Assembly (NCBI GenBank): GCA_015069065.1
Contig: SVJI01000003.1
Span: 1 to 33,761 of the forward strand
Reading direction: 5' to 3'
DNA length: 33,761 bases
Source of the DNA: Oscillospiraceae bacterium
Lineage (GTDB): Bacteria > Bacillota > Clostridia > UMGS1883
The notes below the pieces were generated by a model, which was not told the DNA's origin, ran no database searches, and worked only from the letters and a program-made list of their open reading frames with translations. Positions 1-8,405 of the stretch are shown in pieces (the first letter of the stretch is position 1; each line of letters starts with the position of its first letter). Made by a program: the position numbers and the translations under genes.

Positions 1-152
1 ACTTAAATGTGGAAGTTATTCTATTGTATTCCCACACTCTACATCAATTACGACTCTTACGTTAATGTAGTTTTTTATCTCCTTATTTCGGAATTTATCG
101 CCCTCTGCGTTAAACACCGTATGCTTCACAAAGTGCCTAAAATAAAGGATTT
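1..152. other. Window edge, no supportable gene
   Basis: These bases lie just past the stop codon of the minus-strand methyltransferase gene. On the minus strand a frame other than that of the methyltransferase stays open for about 45 codons here. It has no ribosome binding site or start codon of its own, so I do not call a gene. No terminator hairpin is evident. Confidence 0.4.
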
Positions 153-1502
153 CTACGTATTTTGTCTTTGTAGCAAAACCACAGTCTCGACGTGGCTTGT
201 CTGCGGGAATTGGTCAAAGACGTGAGTTTCTCTTAATTTATAGCCGTACTTTGTCAGATGCTTTGCATCCCTTGCCATAGTAGCACAGTCACAGGAAACA
301 TAGACAATGCGTTTGGGGCACATTTTTCCTATTGCATCAAGGAGCTTTACATCACATCCCTTTCTCGGCGGGTCAAGAACTACTATGTCGGCAGTGTCCC
401 CCTGCTTAATAAGCGCAGGTGCAATTTCCTCTGCCGCGCCGCAATGAAACTCTGCATTCACGATTGAGTTAAGCTGAGCGTTCTCCCGTGCATTTTCAAC
501 GGCATCTTCAACAATCTCTATGCCCACAACCTTTTCCGCCGCTCTGGCAAGAAACAGACTGATGCTGCCTGTTCCGCAGTAGAGGTCAAATACTGTGCTG
601 TTTTTGTCACAATCGGCAAGCTCCAGTGCCTTTTCGTAGAGAAGCCTTGTAGTGTAGGAATTGACCTGATAAAAGCTTTTGTAATGAACCTTATATTTTA
701 CATCACCGATGCAGTCATACATATAAGGAACGCCGTAAATGACAATATTCGTTTCTCCGTAAACATTATTTGTCCGGTCGGGATTTATATTTATTACTAT
801 TCCCTTTACGAATGGAAAATCTCTGGTAATTTTATCAACAAGACCCTCTGTGGATGGCAGAGCTTTCTTTGAAACGAGAACGAGTACCGCCTCGTCTTTT
901 CCGCAGCGGACGCATATTCTGCGCAGTGTACCCTTGCCGCTTTCTTCATTATACACACTGATGCCCTCGGCACTTGCCCAGTTGCAGACAGCTTCTACGA
1001 GCTGATTGATGCGTTCATCCTGCAGTGAACATTCTTCGGGTACAACCACTCGATGGCTGTGGGGTGCATAAAACCCTGCCTTTACACCCTCCGGTGTCTG
1101 AATGACAGGGAATTGTGCTTTGTTCCTGTAATGATAGCACTTGGGACTTCCTGTAACACTGTTTATTTCAGCCTTTTCAAAACCACCTATTCTGCGTAAT
1201 GCCTGAAGTACAAGATTTTTTTTATACTCAAGCTGATGTGTGTAGAGAACACTTTGCATACTGCAGCCGCCGCATTTTTCAAAGATATCGCACTCAGGTT
1301 TTGTACGCAGCGGTGAAGGCTCAATTATTTCAAGCAGCTTACCGTAGCCGAAATTCTTATTTTCCTTGACAATGAGAATTCTCACTAAATCACCCTTTAC
1401 TGCGGAGGGAACAAAAACGGTGTAGCCCTCAGGCTTTGCAATACCCTCGCCGTTAGAGCCGAAATCTATTATTCTTACTGTATGTTCTGTATTTTTGTAC
1501 AT
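153..1502 (-). CDS. rlmD: 23S rRNA (uracil-5-)-methyltransferase, TrmA/RlmD family
   Basis: This SAM-dependent enzyme methylates C5 of a uridine in 23S rRNA, using a cysteine nucleophile. Order in the 449-residue protein: an N-terminal TRAM domain (about 1-58); an iron-sulfur cluster motif with C71, C77, C80 and C158; an SAM-binding motif FDLYCGTGSISLF near 305-317; DPPRKG at 377-382; and the nucleophile in YVSC404. The length is normal for the family. In the usual motif the residue two after the nucleophile is not Cys, while here it reads SCDC. The ATG start follows a purine-rich GGAAGAAAG and lies inside the end of the upstream glycosidase gene (28-base overlap), so the two are probably co-transcribed. 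The family has several uridine targets (U747, U1939, tRNA U54), and sequence alone does not say which is used; RlmD and RlmCD-like are equally fair names. Confidence 0.93.
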   Translation of the reverse strand: MYKNTEHTVRIIDFGSNGEGIAKPEGYTVFVPSAVKGDLVRILIVKENKNFGYGKLLEIIEPSPLRTKPECDIFEKCGGCSMQSVLYTHQLEYKKNLVLQALRRIGGFEKAEINSVTGSPKCYHYRNKAQFPVIQTPEGVKAGFYAPHSHRVVVPEECSLQDERINQLVEAVCNWASAEGISVYNEESGKGTLRRICVRCGKDEAVLVLVSKKALPSTEGLVDKITRDFPFVKGIVININPDRTNNVYGETNIVIYGVPYMYDCIGDVKYKVHYKSFYQVNSYTTRLLYEKALELADCDKNSTVFDLYCGTGSISLFLARAAEKVVGIEIVEDAVENARENAQLNSIVNAEFHCGAAEEIAPALIKQGDTADIVVLDPPRKGCDVKLLDAIGKMCPKRIVYVSCDCATMARDAKHLTKYGYKLRETHVFDQFPQTSHVETVVLLQRQNT

Positions 1503-3418
1503 ATTTCTTTCTTCCTTTCAGGGGAGAGAAGTCTGTAGGAAAGGGGGGCAAGCTCAAGTGAAACTATGCCGCTTTCCGAAATAAGCTCACCGCTCAGGGA
1601 ATCCTTGACGGCACATACGTGCAGGTGCTCAAGCGATAAACTGATATGTGTGCTGCTCTCTGCGGCATTTATTAGCACAATTATATCTTCCCCATCGCAT
1701 TCCTTGCCGAAAACGTCTTTTCCGTTGTCAGTACCGCGCAGAAAGGCGGTAACACTACCCTGTGCATAAAGAGGCATATAAAATCCTGTTCTGAGAGCGG
1801 CGTTATTTTTACGCAGATGTGTAAAAAGCTTTATTTGGCGAGAAATTTCGTTTTCTGTGTTTTCCCAATCCATGGGCTTGCGGTTAAAGGGGTCTGCATA
1901 ACCGTGCATTTGTGCCTCGTCTCCGTAATAGACAGATGGCACCCCGGGTAGCGTCATCTGCAGTGCAACGGCAAGCACGGCCCGACGTTTTGCCAGATGA
2001 AGTTTTTCATCGGGAATCACATAATCGTGTTGCTCAATGCGTGACATACTGCGAAAATCGGGGGAATCTGCAAGGACGGTCAGCGCCCTTGGAACATCGT
2101 GGGATGAAATCAGATTCATTGCAGTGTAAAGAGACTGAAGAGGATAGTTTTCAATCATGGAGCCTATGCGCATGGAGAAAAGCCATGCATCACAGCCTGT
2201 CAGGTATCCAAGCACTGCTTCGCGAAATACGTAGTTCATTACACAGTCAAGCTCTTTTCCCCACAAAAATGCGCGCTGCTCTCCGTAGCTGACTTTATTG
2301 CTGGCATCCTCCCACACTTCACCCATAAGAAGTGCATCGGGATTTTCATTTTTCAGTGCAGAGCGGAGCTTTTCAATAAATTTGTCGGGCAATTCATCCG
2401 CCACGTCGAGGCGGAAGCCATCAGCACCGCGCCTGAGCCATTTGCGTATAACAGAGTCTTTCCCCTCGGCAATGTAGCGGACAAAATTTTCATCAAGCTC
2501 ATTTACGTTAGGGAGTGTTTCAAACCCCCACCATGAATCATATTTATTTGGAAAATCAGAAAAATTGTACCAACTGTAGTAGGGGGAATCCTTGCTCTGG
2601 TATGCACCCAGACTGCCGTAGGTGTTATATTTGTTGAAATATCTGCTGTCTGCTCCTGTGTGGCTGAATACACCGTCGAGGATTATTCTTATTCCCATCT
2701 TTTTTGCCGCAGCAGAGAGTTTTTTGAAATCCTCAACACTTCCTAAAAGCGGGTCGGGATTTTCATAATCACCTGTATCGTAGCGGTGATTTGAGAATGC
2801 TTTTGATATTGGGTTAAGATATATTGCTGTTATTCCAAGCTCCTTAAGGTAGGGGAGCTTTTGTCTTATGCCGTCAAAATTACCGCCGTAAAAATCATTG
2901 GACAGATATTCACCGCCAAATTGCTCGGCACGGTAGAAAGGCTCATCGGACCAATTATGCTTTATCCCGTGAAAGGGGGTTTCTTCACCGCGGAAGAATC
3001 TGTCAGGGAAAATCTGGTAAACCACCGCGTTTTTCATCCAGTCGGGAGTTTCGTAATCCTTTGTGTGAACCGTTATCTGGAATTTGCTTTCGGGCGGGTT
3101 ATCATACATGCCGCCCTCACCGCCCAGATGCAGACTATTGTTTCCGTAATAGGCGCAATTACCGTCTGCAAGTGCATAAAATGAGTAAAAGAGAAGCCCC
3201 GGCGAAGATGGAGTTTCGATAATACACTCATACATACGGATGCCGCTCAGGTTGAAAACAAAGTGCATGGGAATTTCTTCGCCTGATATGATACAGCAAA
3301 CCTTTTGAGGCGCGGCAAAAGACTCTACCGCAAGGCGGAGAGTTATTTTTGTATCTACACTGCAAGCTCCGACAGGATTTCTGTAGAGAAGCTCGCGGGA
3401 ATTATGCTCTAAACGCAA
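1475..3418 (-). CDS. GH13 alpha-glycosidase, neopullulanase/cyclomaltodextrinase-like
   Basis: This 647-residue intracellular glycosidase probably hydrolyses alpha-1,4 (and some alpha-1,6) links in maltodextrins, cyclodextrins or pullulan fragments. Residues about 1-120 resemble a CBM34-like N-terminal domain. The (beta/alpha)8 barrel starts at WMKNAVVYQIFPDRF, and the catalytic triad is visible: D338 in GFRLDVAD, E367 in MGEVW and D441 in SSHDVPR. There is no signal peptide, so it acts in the cytoplasm. The TTG start at 3418 is chosen because AGAGGTGA lies six bases upstream and the N-terminal domain begins at once. It has its own promoter (3440-3467), divergent from the THUMP methyltransferase gene, and overlaps the rRNA methyltransferase gene downstream. 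No sugar transporter is next to it, so the exact substrate is open. Confidence 0.92.
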   Translation of the reverse strand: MRLEHNSRELLYRNPVGACSVDTKITLRLAVESFAAPQKVCCIISGEEIPMHFVFNLSGIRMYECIIETPSSPGLLFYSFYALADGNCAYYGNNSLHLGGEGGMYDNPPESKFQITVHTKDYETPDWMKNAVVYQIFPDRFFRGEETPFHGIKHNWSDEPFYRAEQFGGEYLSNDFYGGNFDGIRQKLPYLKELGITAIYLNPISKAFSNHRYDTGDYENPDPLLGSVEDFKKLSAAAKKMGIRIILDGVFSHTGADSRYFNKYNTYGSLGAYQSKDSPYYSWYNFSDFPNKYDSWWGFETLPNVNELDENFVRYIAEGKDSVIRKWLRRGADGFRLDVADELPDKFIEKLRSALKNENPDALLMGEVWEDASNKVSYGEQRAFLWGKELDCVMNYVFREAVLGYLTGCDAWLFSMRIGSMIENYPLQSLYTAMNLISSHDVPRALTVLADSPDFRSMSRIEQHDYVIPDEKLHLAKRRAVLAVALQMTLPGVPSVYYGDEAQMHGYADPFNRKPMDWENTENEISRQIKLFTHLRKNNAALRTGFYMPLYAQGSVTAFLRGTDNGKDVFGKECDGEDIIVLINAAESSTHISLSLEHLHVCAVKDSLSGELISESGIVSLELAPLSYRLLSPERKKEICTKIQNIQ

Positions 3419-3439
3419 AGCAAATCACCTCTTTATAAT

Positions 3440-3467
3440 ATTATAAACGATTTTTCGTAAAAGGCAA
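3440..3467 (-). promoter_or_regulatory. Sigma-A-type promoter for the GH13 gene
   Basis: On the minus strand a TTGCCT -35 box and a TATAAT -10 box are separated by 16 bases, about 20 bases before the TTG start. It is back to back with the plus-strand promoter at 3476-3504. Confidence 0.6.
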
Positions 3468-3475
3468 TAAATTTC

Positions 3476-3504
3476 TTGTAAAAACGGCTTTTATACTATA
3501 TAAT
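3476..3504 (+). promoter_or_regulatory. Sigma-A-type promoter for the THUMP methyltransferase operon
   Basis: TTGTAA and a consensus TATAAT are separated by 17 bases. The -10 box is 30 bases before the ATG at 3535. Confidence 0.7.
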
Positions 3505-3534
3505 AATAAGGATAAAGTATAAGGGGGAAGACTT

Positions 3535-4659
3535 ATGGCAGGAAGTAGACTGCTTCTTACGGTGCCCACATTTTTCGGAACTGAATCAATACTTGCCCAC
3601 GAGGTGCGTTCGCTTGGTTACGAAACGACGGAGGTTACCGACGGTAAGGTAACTTTTGAGGGCGATTTTGAGGCAATTGCTCTGGCAAACGTGAATATAC
3701 GCTGCGGTCAGCGCGTGCTGATTAAAATGGCGCAGTTTACTGCCGAAACCTTTGAAGAATTGTTCGAGGGCGTGAATAAAATCCGCTGGGAACAGTTTAT
3801 TCAGAAGGATTGTGCATTTCCGGTTAAGGGAAGCTCCCTTAAAAGCGTTCTTTCCAGTGTGCCTGCCTGTACAAGCATAGTGAAAAAGGCTGTGGTAAAA
3901 AGGCTGGTGGAAAAATACGGCATTGAGTATTTTGAGGAAACAGGTCCGATGATGCGCATACAATTTACTATTATGCGTAACACGGTTACAATATATCTTG
4001 ACACCACAGGTGAGCCTCTTTATAAACGCGGCTACAGGGAAAAGGGAGTTGTAGCTCCAATGCGTGAAACACTGGCTTTTGCCATGGTGGATATAACCAG
4101 ATGGCGAGGTGACAGGCCATTTGCAGACCCCTTTTGCGGCAGCGGTACAATCCCCATTGAGGCAGCTCTTTATGCAAAGAAGATTGCCCCCGGTCTGAGG
4201 CGCAGCTTTGTGAGCGAAAAGTGGAGGATTATGGGGCAGGGTATTTACGAGGATGTCCGGGAGGAGGCACGAAGCCTCATTGACAGAGAGCTTCAGCCCA
4301 GAATATATGCATCGGACATAGACAGTGCTGCCGTGTCACTTGCCAAGGAGAATGCACGCAAAGCAGGGGTGCTTGAATATATAGATTTTTCAGTGTGTGA
4401 TGCTGCAAAAGCGCCACTTTTTACCGATAAGGGCGTGATTGTATGTAACCCACCCTATGGCGAGCGGCTTATGGATAATACAAGCTGCGAATCATTGTAC
4501 AGGAAAATAGGACGGCATTTCTCGCAGTTTGATAATGCAGGCAAGTATATTCTTACCAGTCATGAGGGCTTTGAAGATTGCTACGGAAAGGCAGCAGACA
4601 AAAAGAGAAAACTTTATAACGGAATGTTAAAATGTTATTTATATCAATATTTTAGATGA
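3535..4659 (+). CDS. THUMP-domain class I RNA methyltransferase (RlmL/YpsC type)
   Basis: This 374-residue protein is likely an SAM-dependent RNA N2-guanine methyltransferase. The N-terminal part (about 50-160) fits a THUMP RNA-binding domain. The catalytic Rossmann domain has DPFCGSGTIPIEAA at 198-211 and the N6/N2-methyltransferase signature NPPYGERL from 305. Members of this family in Firmicutes are annotated as RlmL-like or YpsC; E. coli RlmL modifies G2445 of 23S rRNA but is fused to a second domain, absent here. The start is clear: GGGGGAAG lies just before the ATG, downstream of a good promoter. It begins a plus-strand run with the small membrane protein and the radical-SAM pair. Confidence 0.92.
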   Translation: MAGSRLLLTVPTFFGTESILAHEVRSLGYETTEVTDGKVTFEGDFEAIALANVNIRCGQRVLIKMAQFTAETFEELFEGVNKIRWEQFIQKDCAFPVKGSSLKSVLSSVPACTSIVKKAVVKRLVEKYGIEYFEETGPMMRIQFTIMRNTVTIYLDTTGEPLYKRGYREKGVVAPMRETLAFAMVDITRWRGDRPFADPFCGSGTIPIEAALYAKKIAPGLRRSFVSEKWRIMGQGIYEDVREEARSLIDRELQPRIYASDIDSAAVSLAKENARKAGVLEYIDFSVCDAAKAPLFTDKGVIVCNPPYGERLMDNTSCESLYRKIGRHFSQFDNAGKYILTSHEGFEDCYGKAADKKRKLYNGMLKCYLYQYFR

Positions 4660-4702
4660 TAAAAAAGTCTTACCGCGCATACCTTGTAGAGAGGTGAGCG
4701 TG

Positions 4703-4912
4703 ATGAAGATGAATGAAAGATTAAGAAAATTCTTACTGTCACTTGCATACCGCACTATCGCGGCGGTAGTATTGTTTGCAGTGCTGTGGGTGCTTCGGGA
4801 TATTTCAAAAACGGCACTGGAGAAGGTAAGTGCGGTGTGGACCAAAAATACGGATATTAAAAAGGCGGCAGAGCTTCTGTCTGAGCTTATGAGGATGAGT
4901 GTGCCTTTTTAA
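4703..4912 (+). CDS. Small single-span membrane protein, unknown
   Basis: This 69-residue protein has a basic start (MKMNERLRKF), one hydrophobic segment at about residues 14-30, and a soluble amphipathic tail ending in SVPF. The ATG at 4703 is preferred over an upstream in-frame GTG at 4694 because AGAGGTGA (4690-4697) sits at the right distance for 4703 and overlaps the GTG. It lies 43 bases after the THUMP methyltransferase and 23 bases before the radical-SAM gene, so it is probably part of the same transcript. I do not recognise a family. It could be a small membrane regulator or scaffold, but nothing in the sequence settles this. Confidence 0.7.
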   Translation: MKMNERLRKFLLSLAYRTIAAVVLFAVLWVLRDISKTALEKVSAVWTKNTDIKKAAELLSELMRMSVPF

Positions 4913-4935
4913 AAGAAGAAAAACAGGAGAAAATT

Positions 4936-6786
4936 ATGAGTATAAAAAATCTGGACAAGCTTTTGTCACGTGTACAGAAAGCCACCCACTACAGCGGAGG
5001 GGAGCTTAACAGTGTAATAAAGAATCCTGACGAGGTTGAAATCAGGTATGCATTTGCATTTCCTGACACCTACGAGGTAGGAATGAGCCATCTGGGAATG
5101 AAAATTCTTTACCACATACTTAATATGCGTCAGGATACCTATTGTGAAAGGGTTTTTGCACCGTGGATTGACATGGAGGAGGAAATGCGTAAGGAGGGTG
5201 TACCCCTCTTTTCAAATGAAACCCACACTCCTGTCAGGGAATTTGATTTTTTAGGAATAACACTGCAGTATGAGATGTGTTATTCAAACATTCTGAATAT
5301 GCTGGAGCTTTCGGGTATTCCCCTGCGCTCTGTGGACAGGGGGGAGGATGACCCATTTGTAAATGCAGGTGGCCCCTGTGCATATAATCCCGAACCGCTT
5401 GCAGATATTGTTGACTTTTTCACCATGGGCGAGGGTGAGGAAGTCATCGGCGAGCTTATGGATGCCTTTAAAGAGTGGAAGAAATCAGGCGGGAGGAGAA
5501 TCGATTACTTAAAGCGTATTGCGCAGATTGAGGGTATATATGTCCCCTGCTTGTATGATGTTGAGTATAACGAGGATAACACAATCAGAAGTATCACTCC
5601 CAATTGTCCTGAGGCAAAGCCCAGAATAAAGAAAAGAATTATATCAGACCTTGATAAGGTTGTATTCCCCGATAAATTCATAGTTCCGTTCTGTGATATA
5701 GTGCATGACAGGTCAAACATTGAGGTTTTCCGTGGATGTATCCGCGGCTGCAGATTTTGTCAGGCAGGAATGATTTACCGTCCTGTCCGTGAAAAATCAC
5801 CCGACACGCTTCTTATGGATGCCTGCGCGCTTATCAATTCAACAGGCTATGAGGAAATGGGGCTTTCGAGTCTGTCAACAAGTGACTATACGCGTCTGGA
5901 GGAGCTTACGGACAAGCTTTTGGAGCTTACAGAAAAGGAAAAGGTAAGCTTGTCGTTGCCGTCGTTGAGGGTGGATAATTTCAGCCTTGATTTAATGCAG
6001 CGCGTCCAGAAGGTGCGTAAGAGCGGACTTACCTTTGCCCCTGAGGCAGGAAGTCAGCGTATGCGTGACGTTATAAATAAAAATGTAGAGGAAAAAGACC
6101 TTATAAAATCAGCTACACTTGCCTTTGAGGGCGGATGGAGCAATGTAAAGCTGTATTTCATGATAGGACTTCCCTATGAGGAGTATGACGATATCGCAGG
6201 AATAGCACGCCTTGCCGAAAAGGTGGTTGATTGTTATTACCAAAGTGATAAAACAAATAAGAGGCGACCTGTCAGCGTGCATCTGAGTGTGGCAGGCTTT
6301 GTGCCAAAGCCCTTTACTCCATTCCAGTGGGCGGCACAAAATACCATGGAGGAGCTTTCCGAGAAACAGCAGTTCCTTAAAAATGAAATCAGAAACAGAA
6401 AAATCCGCTACAACTATCACCAGAGTGATATAAGCGTGCTTGAGGGCGTTTTTGCCAGAGGTGACAGACGTTTGGGAGAGGTGCTTATCCGCGCCCACGA
6501 AAAAGGATGTAAGCTTGACGGATGGAACGAATGCTTTAACCTTGATGCATGGAAGCAGGCGTTTGATGAATGTAATATTGATATGGCATTTTATACACGC
6601 GCCAGAGAGTATGATGAAATTCTCCCCTGGGATATTGTGGATATAGGTGTTTCACGTGAGTTTATGATAAGTGAAAACGAAAAGGCTAAAAAAGCCGCGA
6701 CAACGCCTAACTGCCGCGAAAAATGCAGTGGCTGCGGAGCGGCTGCACTGTGCAAAACGAAGGAGAGGTGTGTCTGCTTTGAATAA
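4936..6786 (+). CDS. Radical SAM protein with B12-binding-like N-terminus (TIGR03960 family)
   Basis: This 616-residue protein has an N-terminal region resembling a B12-binding fold (about 1-190), then a radical-SAM core with the cluster motif CIRGCRFC (Cys at about 268, 272 and 275) that would bind a [4Fe-4S] cluster and cleave SAM. The barrel continues through FAPEAGSQRMRDVINK and PVSVHLSVAGFVPKPFTPFQW. The C-terminus is cysteine-rich (CREKCSGCG...C...CVC), suggesting a second metal site. AGGAGA precedes the ATG. Homologs are usually fused to, or followed by, the TIGR03936 partner, as here. The chemistry of this conserved pair is not established; a link to translation is often assumed because in many Clostridia it precedes rng and rplU, which are not next here. 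Confidence 0.9.
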   Translation: MSIKNLDKLLSRVQKATHYSGGELNSVIKNPDEVEIRYAFAFPDTYEVGMSHLGMKILYHILNMRQDTYCERVFAPWIDMEEEMRKEGVPLFSNETHTPVREFDFLGITLQYEMCYSNILNMLELSGIPLRSVDRGEDDPFVNAGGPCAYNPEPLADIVDFFTMGEGEEVIGELMDAFKEWKKSGGRRIDYLKRIAQIEGIYVPCLYDVEYNEDNTIRSITPNCPEAKPRIKKRIISDLDKVVFPDKFIVPFCDIVHDRSNIEVFRGCIRGCRFCQAGMIYRPVREKSPDTLLMDACALINSTGYEEMGLSSLSTSDYTRLEELTDKLLELTEKEKVSLSLPSLRVDNFSLDLMQRVQKVRKSGLTFAPEAGSQRMRDVINKNVEEKDLIKSATLAFEGGWSNVKLYFMIGLPYEEYDDIAGIARLAEKVVDCYYQSDKTNKRRPVSVHLSVAGFVPKPFTPFQWAAQNTMEELSEKQQFLKNEIRNRKIRYNYHQSDISVLEGVFARGDRRLGEVLIRAHEKGCKLDGWNECFNLDAWKQAFDECNIDMAFYTRAREYDEILPWDIVDIGVSREFMISENEKAKKAATTPNCREKCSGCGAAALCKTKERCVCFE

Positions 6787-7405
6787 TTATTACATGCGAT
6801 ATGAGAAAACAGAAAATGCAAAGTATGTATCCCATCTGGATTTTGTAAGAATGTTTGGCAGAGCGATGCGCAGAGCGCATCTTCCCATCGCGTATTCAGA
6901 GGGATTTAATCCGCATCCGCTCCTCGGATTTGCGCTGCCCTTGTCTGTTGGCTATACCAGTGAGTGCGAGCTTCTTGAAATCACGCTGACAGAGGCAGTT
7001 CCCTGTGAGGAAATTATGCATAGGCTCAACAGTGTTTTACCCATTGGGGTAAAAATAAACGAAGTTTTTGAGGGGAAAAGCCGCATGAAAAAGCTGGAAA
7101 TTGCGCGCTATGCCGTTTACCCCGAAAAAACGCCGTCGGGAATTGCTCTGTTTATGGCGATGGATGAAATCCGTATAGACAAAAAGACGAAGAGCGGAGT
7201 TAAGGAATGTGATATTCGCCCTGATATAAAGGATATAAAGGTAACATGTGGGAAAATAGAAATGGTTCTCAGTGCAGGAAGTCGTGCCAATCTGAAGCCC
7301 GAGGTAGTTATAAGTGCTATGAATAAGTATATTTCGGGGTATTCAAGCGGTGATTGCCACTATCACAGAATGGAAATTTACGATGCGGATATGAATATTA
7401 TCTGA
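6779..7405 (+). CDS. TIGR03936-family (DUF2344) radical-SAM-associated protein
   Basis: This is the usual partner of the upstream radical-SAM enzyme. The diagnostic N-terminal segment MRYEKTENAKYVSHLDF, with RAMRRAHLPIAYSEGFNPHP after it, matches the family. The start is uncertain. A TTG at 6779 has AGGAGAGG ten bases upstream and overlaps the previous gene by eight bases; an ATG at 6794 starts exactly at the conserved block. From 6779 the protein is 208 residues. The overlap implies translational coupling with the radical-SAM gene, as expected for a two-component unit. In many relatives ribonuclease G and ribosomal protein L21 genes follow; here the cluster stops and a new promoter begins. 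Confidence 0.85.
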   Translation: MNNYYMRYEKTENAKYVSHLDFVRMFGRAMRRAHLPIAYSEGFNPHPLLGFALPLSVGYTSECELLEITLTEAVPCEEIMHRLNSVLPIGVKINEVFEGKSRMKKLEIARYAVYPEKTPSGIALFMAMDEIRIDKKTKSGVKECDIRPDIKDIKVTCGKIEMVLSAGSRANLKPEVVISAMNKYISGYSSGDCHYHRMEIYDADMNII

Positions 7406-7428
7406 TTGTAAATTTTAGTCCCCTCTGC

Positions 7429-7457
7429 TTGCACATGAAAAAAACTTGTGTTATACT
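7429..7457 (+). promoter_or_regulatory. Sigma-A-type promoter for the DUF624-spoVB-mazG run
   Basis: TTGCAC and TATACT are separated by 17 bases, 33 bases before the ATG at 7491. Confidence 0.65.
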
Positions 7458-7490
7458 TACTATAAATGTTTACTTAGGAGGAAAAAGAAA

Positions 7491-8399
7491 ATGGCAGGCT
7501 TTTTCGGATTTTTCGATTATACAAAGCCCGGAAAGGGTCTTAGTAAGGAAGATGTTGACAAGAAAGGCGTCGCACTGTATTTTGATATACTGGGAAGAAG
7601 ATTCTGGAAATTTATTCAGCTTAATCTACTGTTTCTCGCAGCATCAATTCCTGCGATAATAATAGGCTGGCTTATATCATTGTTTGGGGTGACGTGGCTT
7701 GCGGCACTTTCGCAGGTTGAACTCAGTCAGGAGTGGATTAACGGACTCACTCTGCTCGGAGCATTCGTGACGGTTATATTTTTGCAGTTATGCGGCAGCG
7801 GACCTGCAAGTGCAGGCATGAGCTATGTTCTGCGTAAATATGCCAACGATACTCATTCATGGGTATGGAGCGATTTTTGGGATAATTTCAAGAGTAACTT
7901 TAAGCAGTCTGTGGCAGTATATATTATCAATGTATTTGTTACCTGCATCATGGCGGTAAGCTTCGTTTTCTACCGAAGAGTTATGGAGGGGTTTTCCGCA
8001 ACACTGCTGTCAACTGTTATCGCAATAGCTTTTGCTATATTTTATATGATGCAGATGTACACATATCAGCTTATGGTAAGCTTTGAGCTTAAACTAAAGG
8101 ATATATATCGTAATGCACTGATTCTTGTCCTTGCCAAGCTGCCGTGGAATGTTCTTACTGTGGTTGTGACATTCTTTTTATTCCGCGGACTTTTTGCACT
8201 TGCCATGTCAGTGCCGATTGGTGCAGTAGCTATTGTTTTTGTGATTTTTTACGTTCTTGTAAATTTCACTCAGATATTTATGTCTAACAACGTTATTAAA
8301 AAGCTCTTGCTTGAACCTGCACTGGAAAGGACGCAGAACGATTCTGCTGAAGAAACAGAGACAGAAGAAACAGCGGAAGAAGAAAATACGGAAGAATGA
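7491..8399 (+). CDS. DUF624 (YesL-type) membrane protein
   Basis: This 302-residue protein begins MAGFFGFFDYTKPGKGLSK and continues with ALYFDILGRRFWKFIQLNLLF, the pattern of DUF624/YesL proteins. I count about five to six hydrophobic segments (roughly residues 40-65, 85-110, 140-165, 175-200, 220-265). The tail (from about 278) is strongly acidic, rich in Glu and Thr, and probably cytoplasmic. AGGAGG lies ten bases before the ATG. YesL-type proteins are often found beside carbohydrate ABC transporters, but there is none here; instead spoVB follows six bases later, so they are likely co-transcribed. The function of the family is not known in detail. Confidence 0.85.
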   Translation: MAGFFGFFDYTKPGKGLSKEDVDKKGVALYFDILGRRFWKFIQLNLLFLAASIPAIIIGWLISLFGVTWLAALSQVELSQEWINGLTLLGAFVTVIFLQLCGSGPASAGMSYVLRKYANDTHSWVWSDFWDNFKSNFKQSVAVYIINVFVTCIMAVSFVFYRRVMEGFSATLLSTVIAIAFAIFYMMQMYTYQLMVSFELKLKDIYRNALILVLAKLPWNVLTVVVTFFLFRGLFALAMSVPIGAVAIVFVIFYVLVNFTQIFMSNNVIKKLLLEPALERTQNDSAEETETEETAEEENTEE

Positions 8400-8405
8400 T
8401 TTTTT

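Noticed and set aside
1-160. Open minus-strand frame of about 45 codons after the rRNA methyltransferase
   Set aside because: It has no start codon, ribosome binding site or recognisable similarity, and begins within the 3' end of the methyltransferase in another frame.
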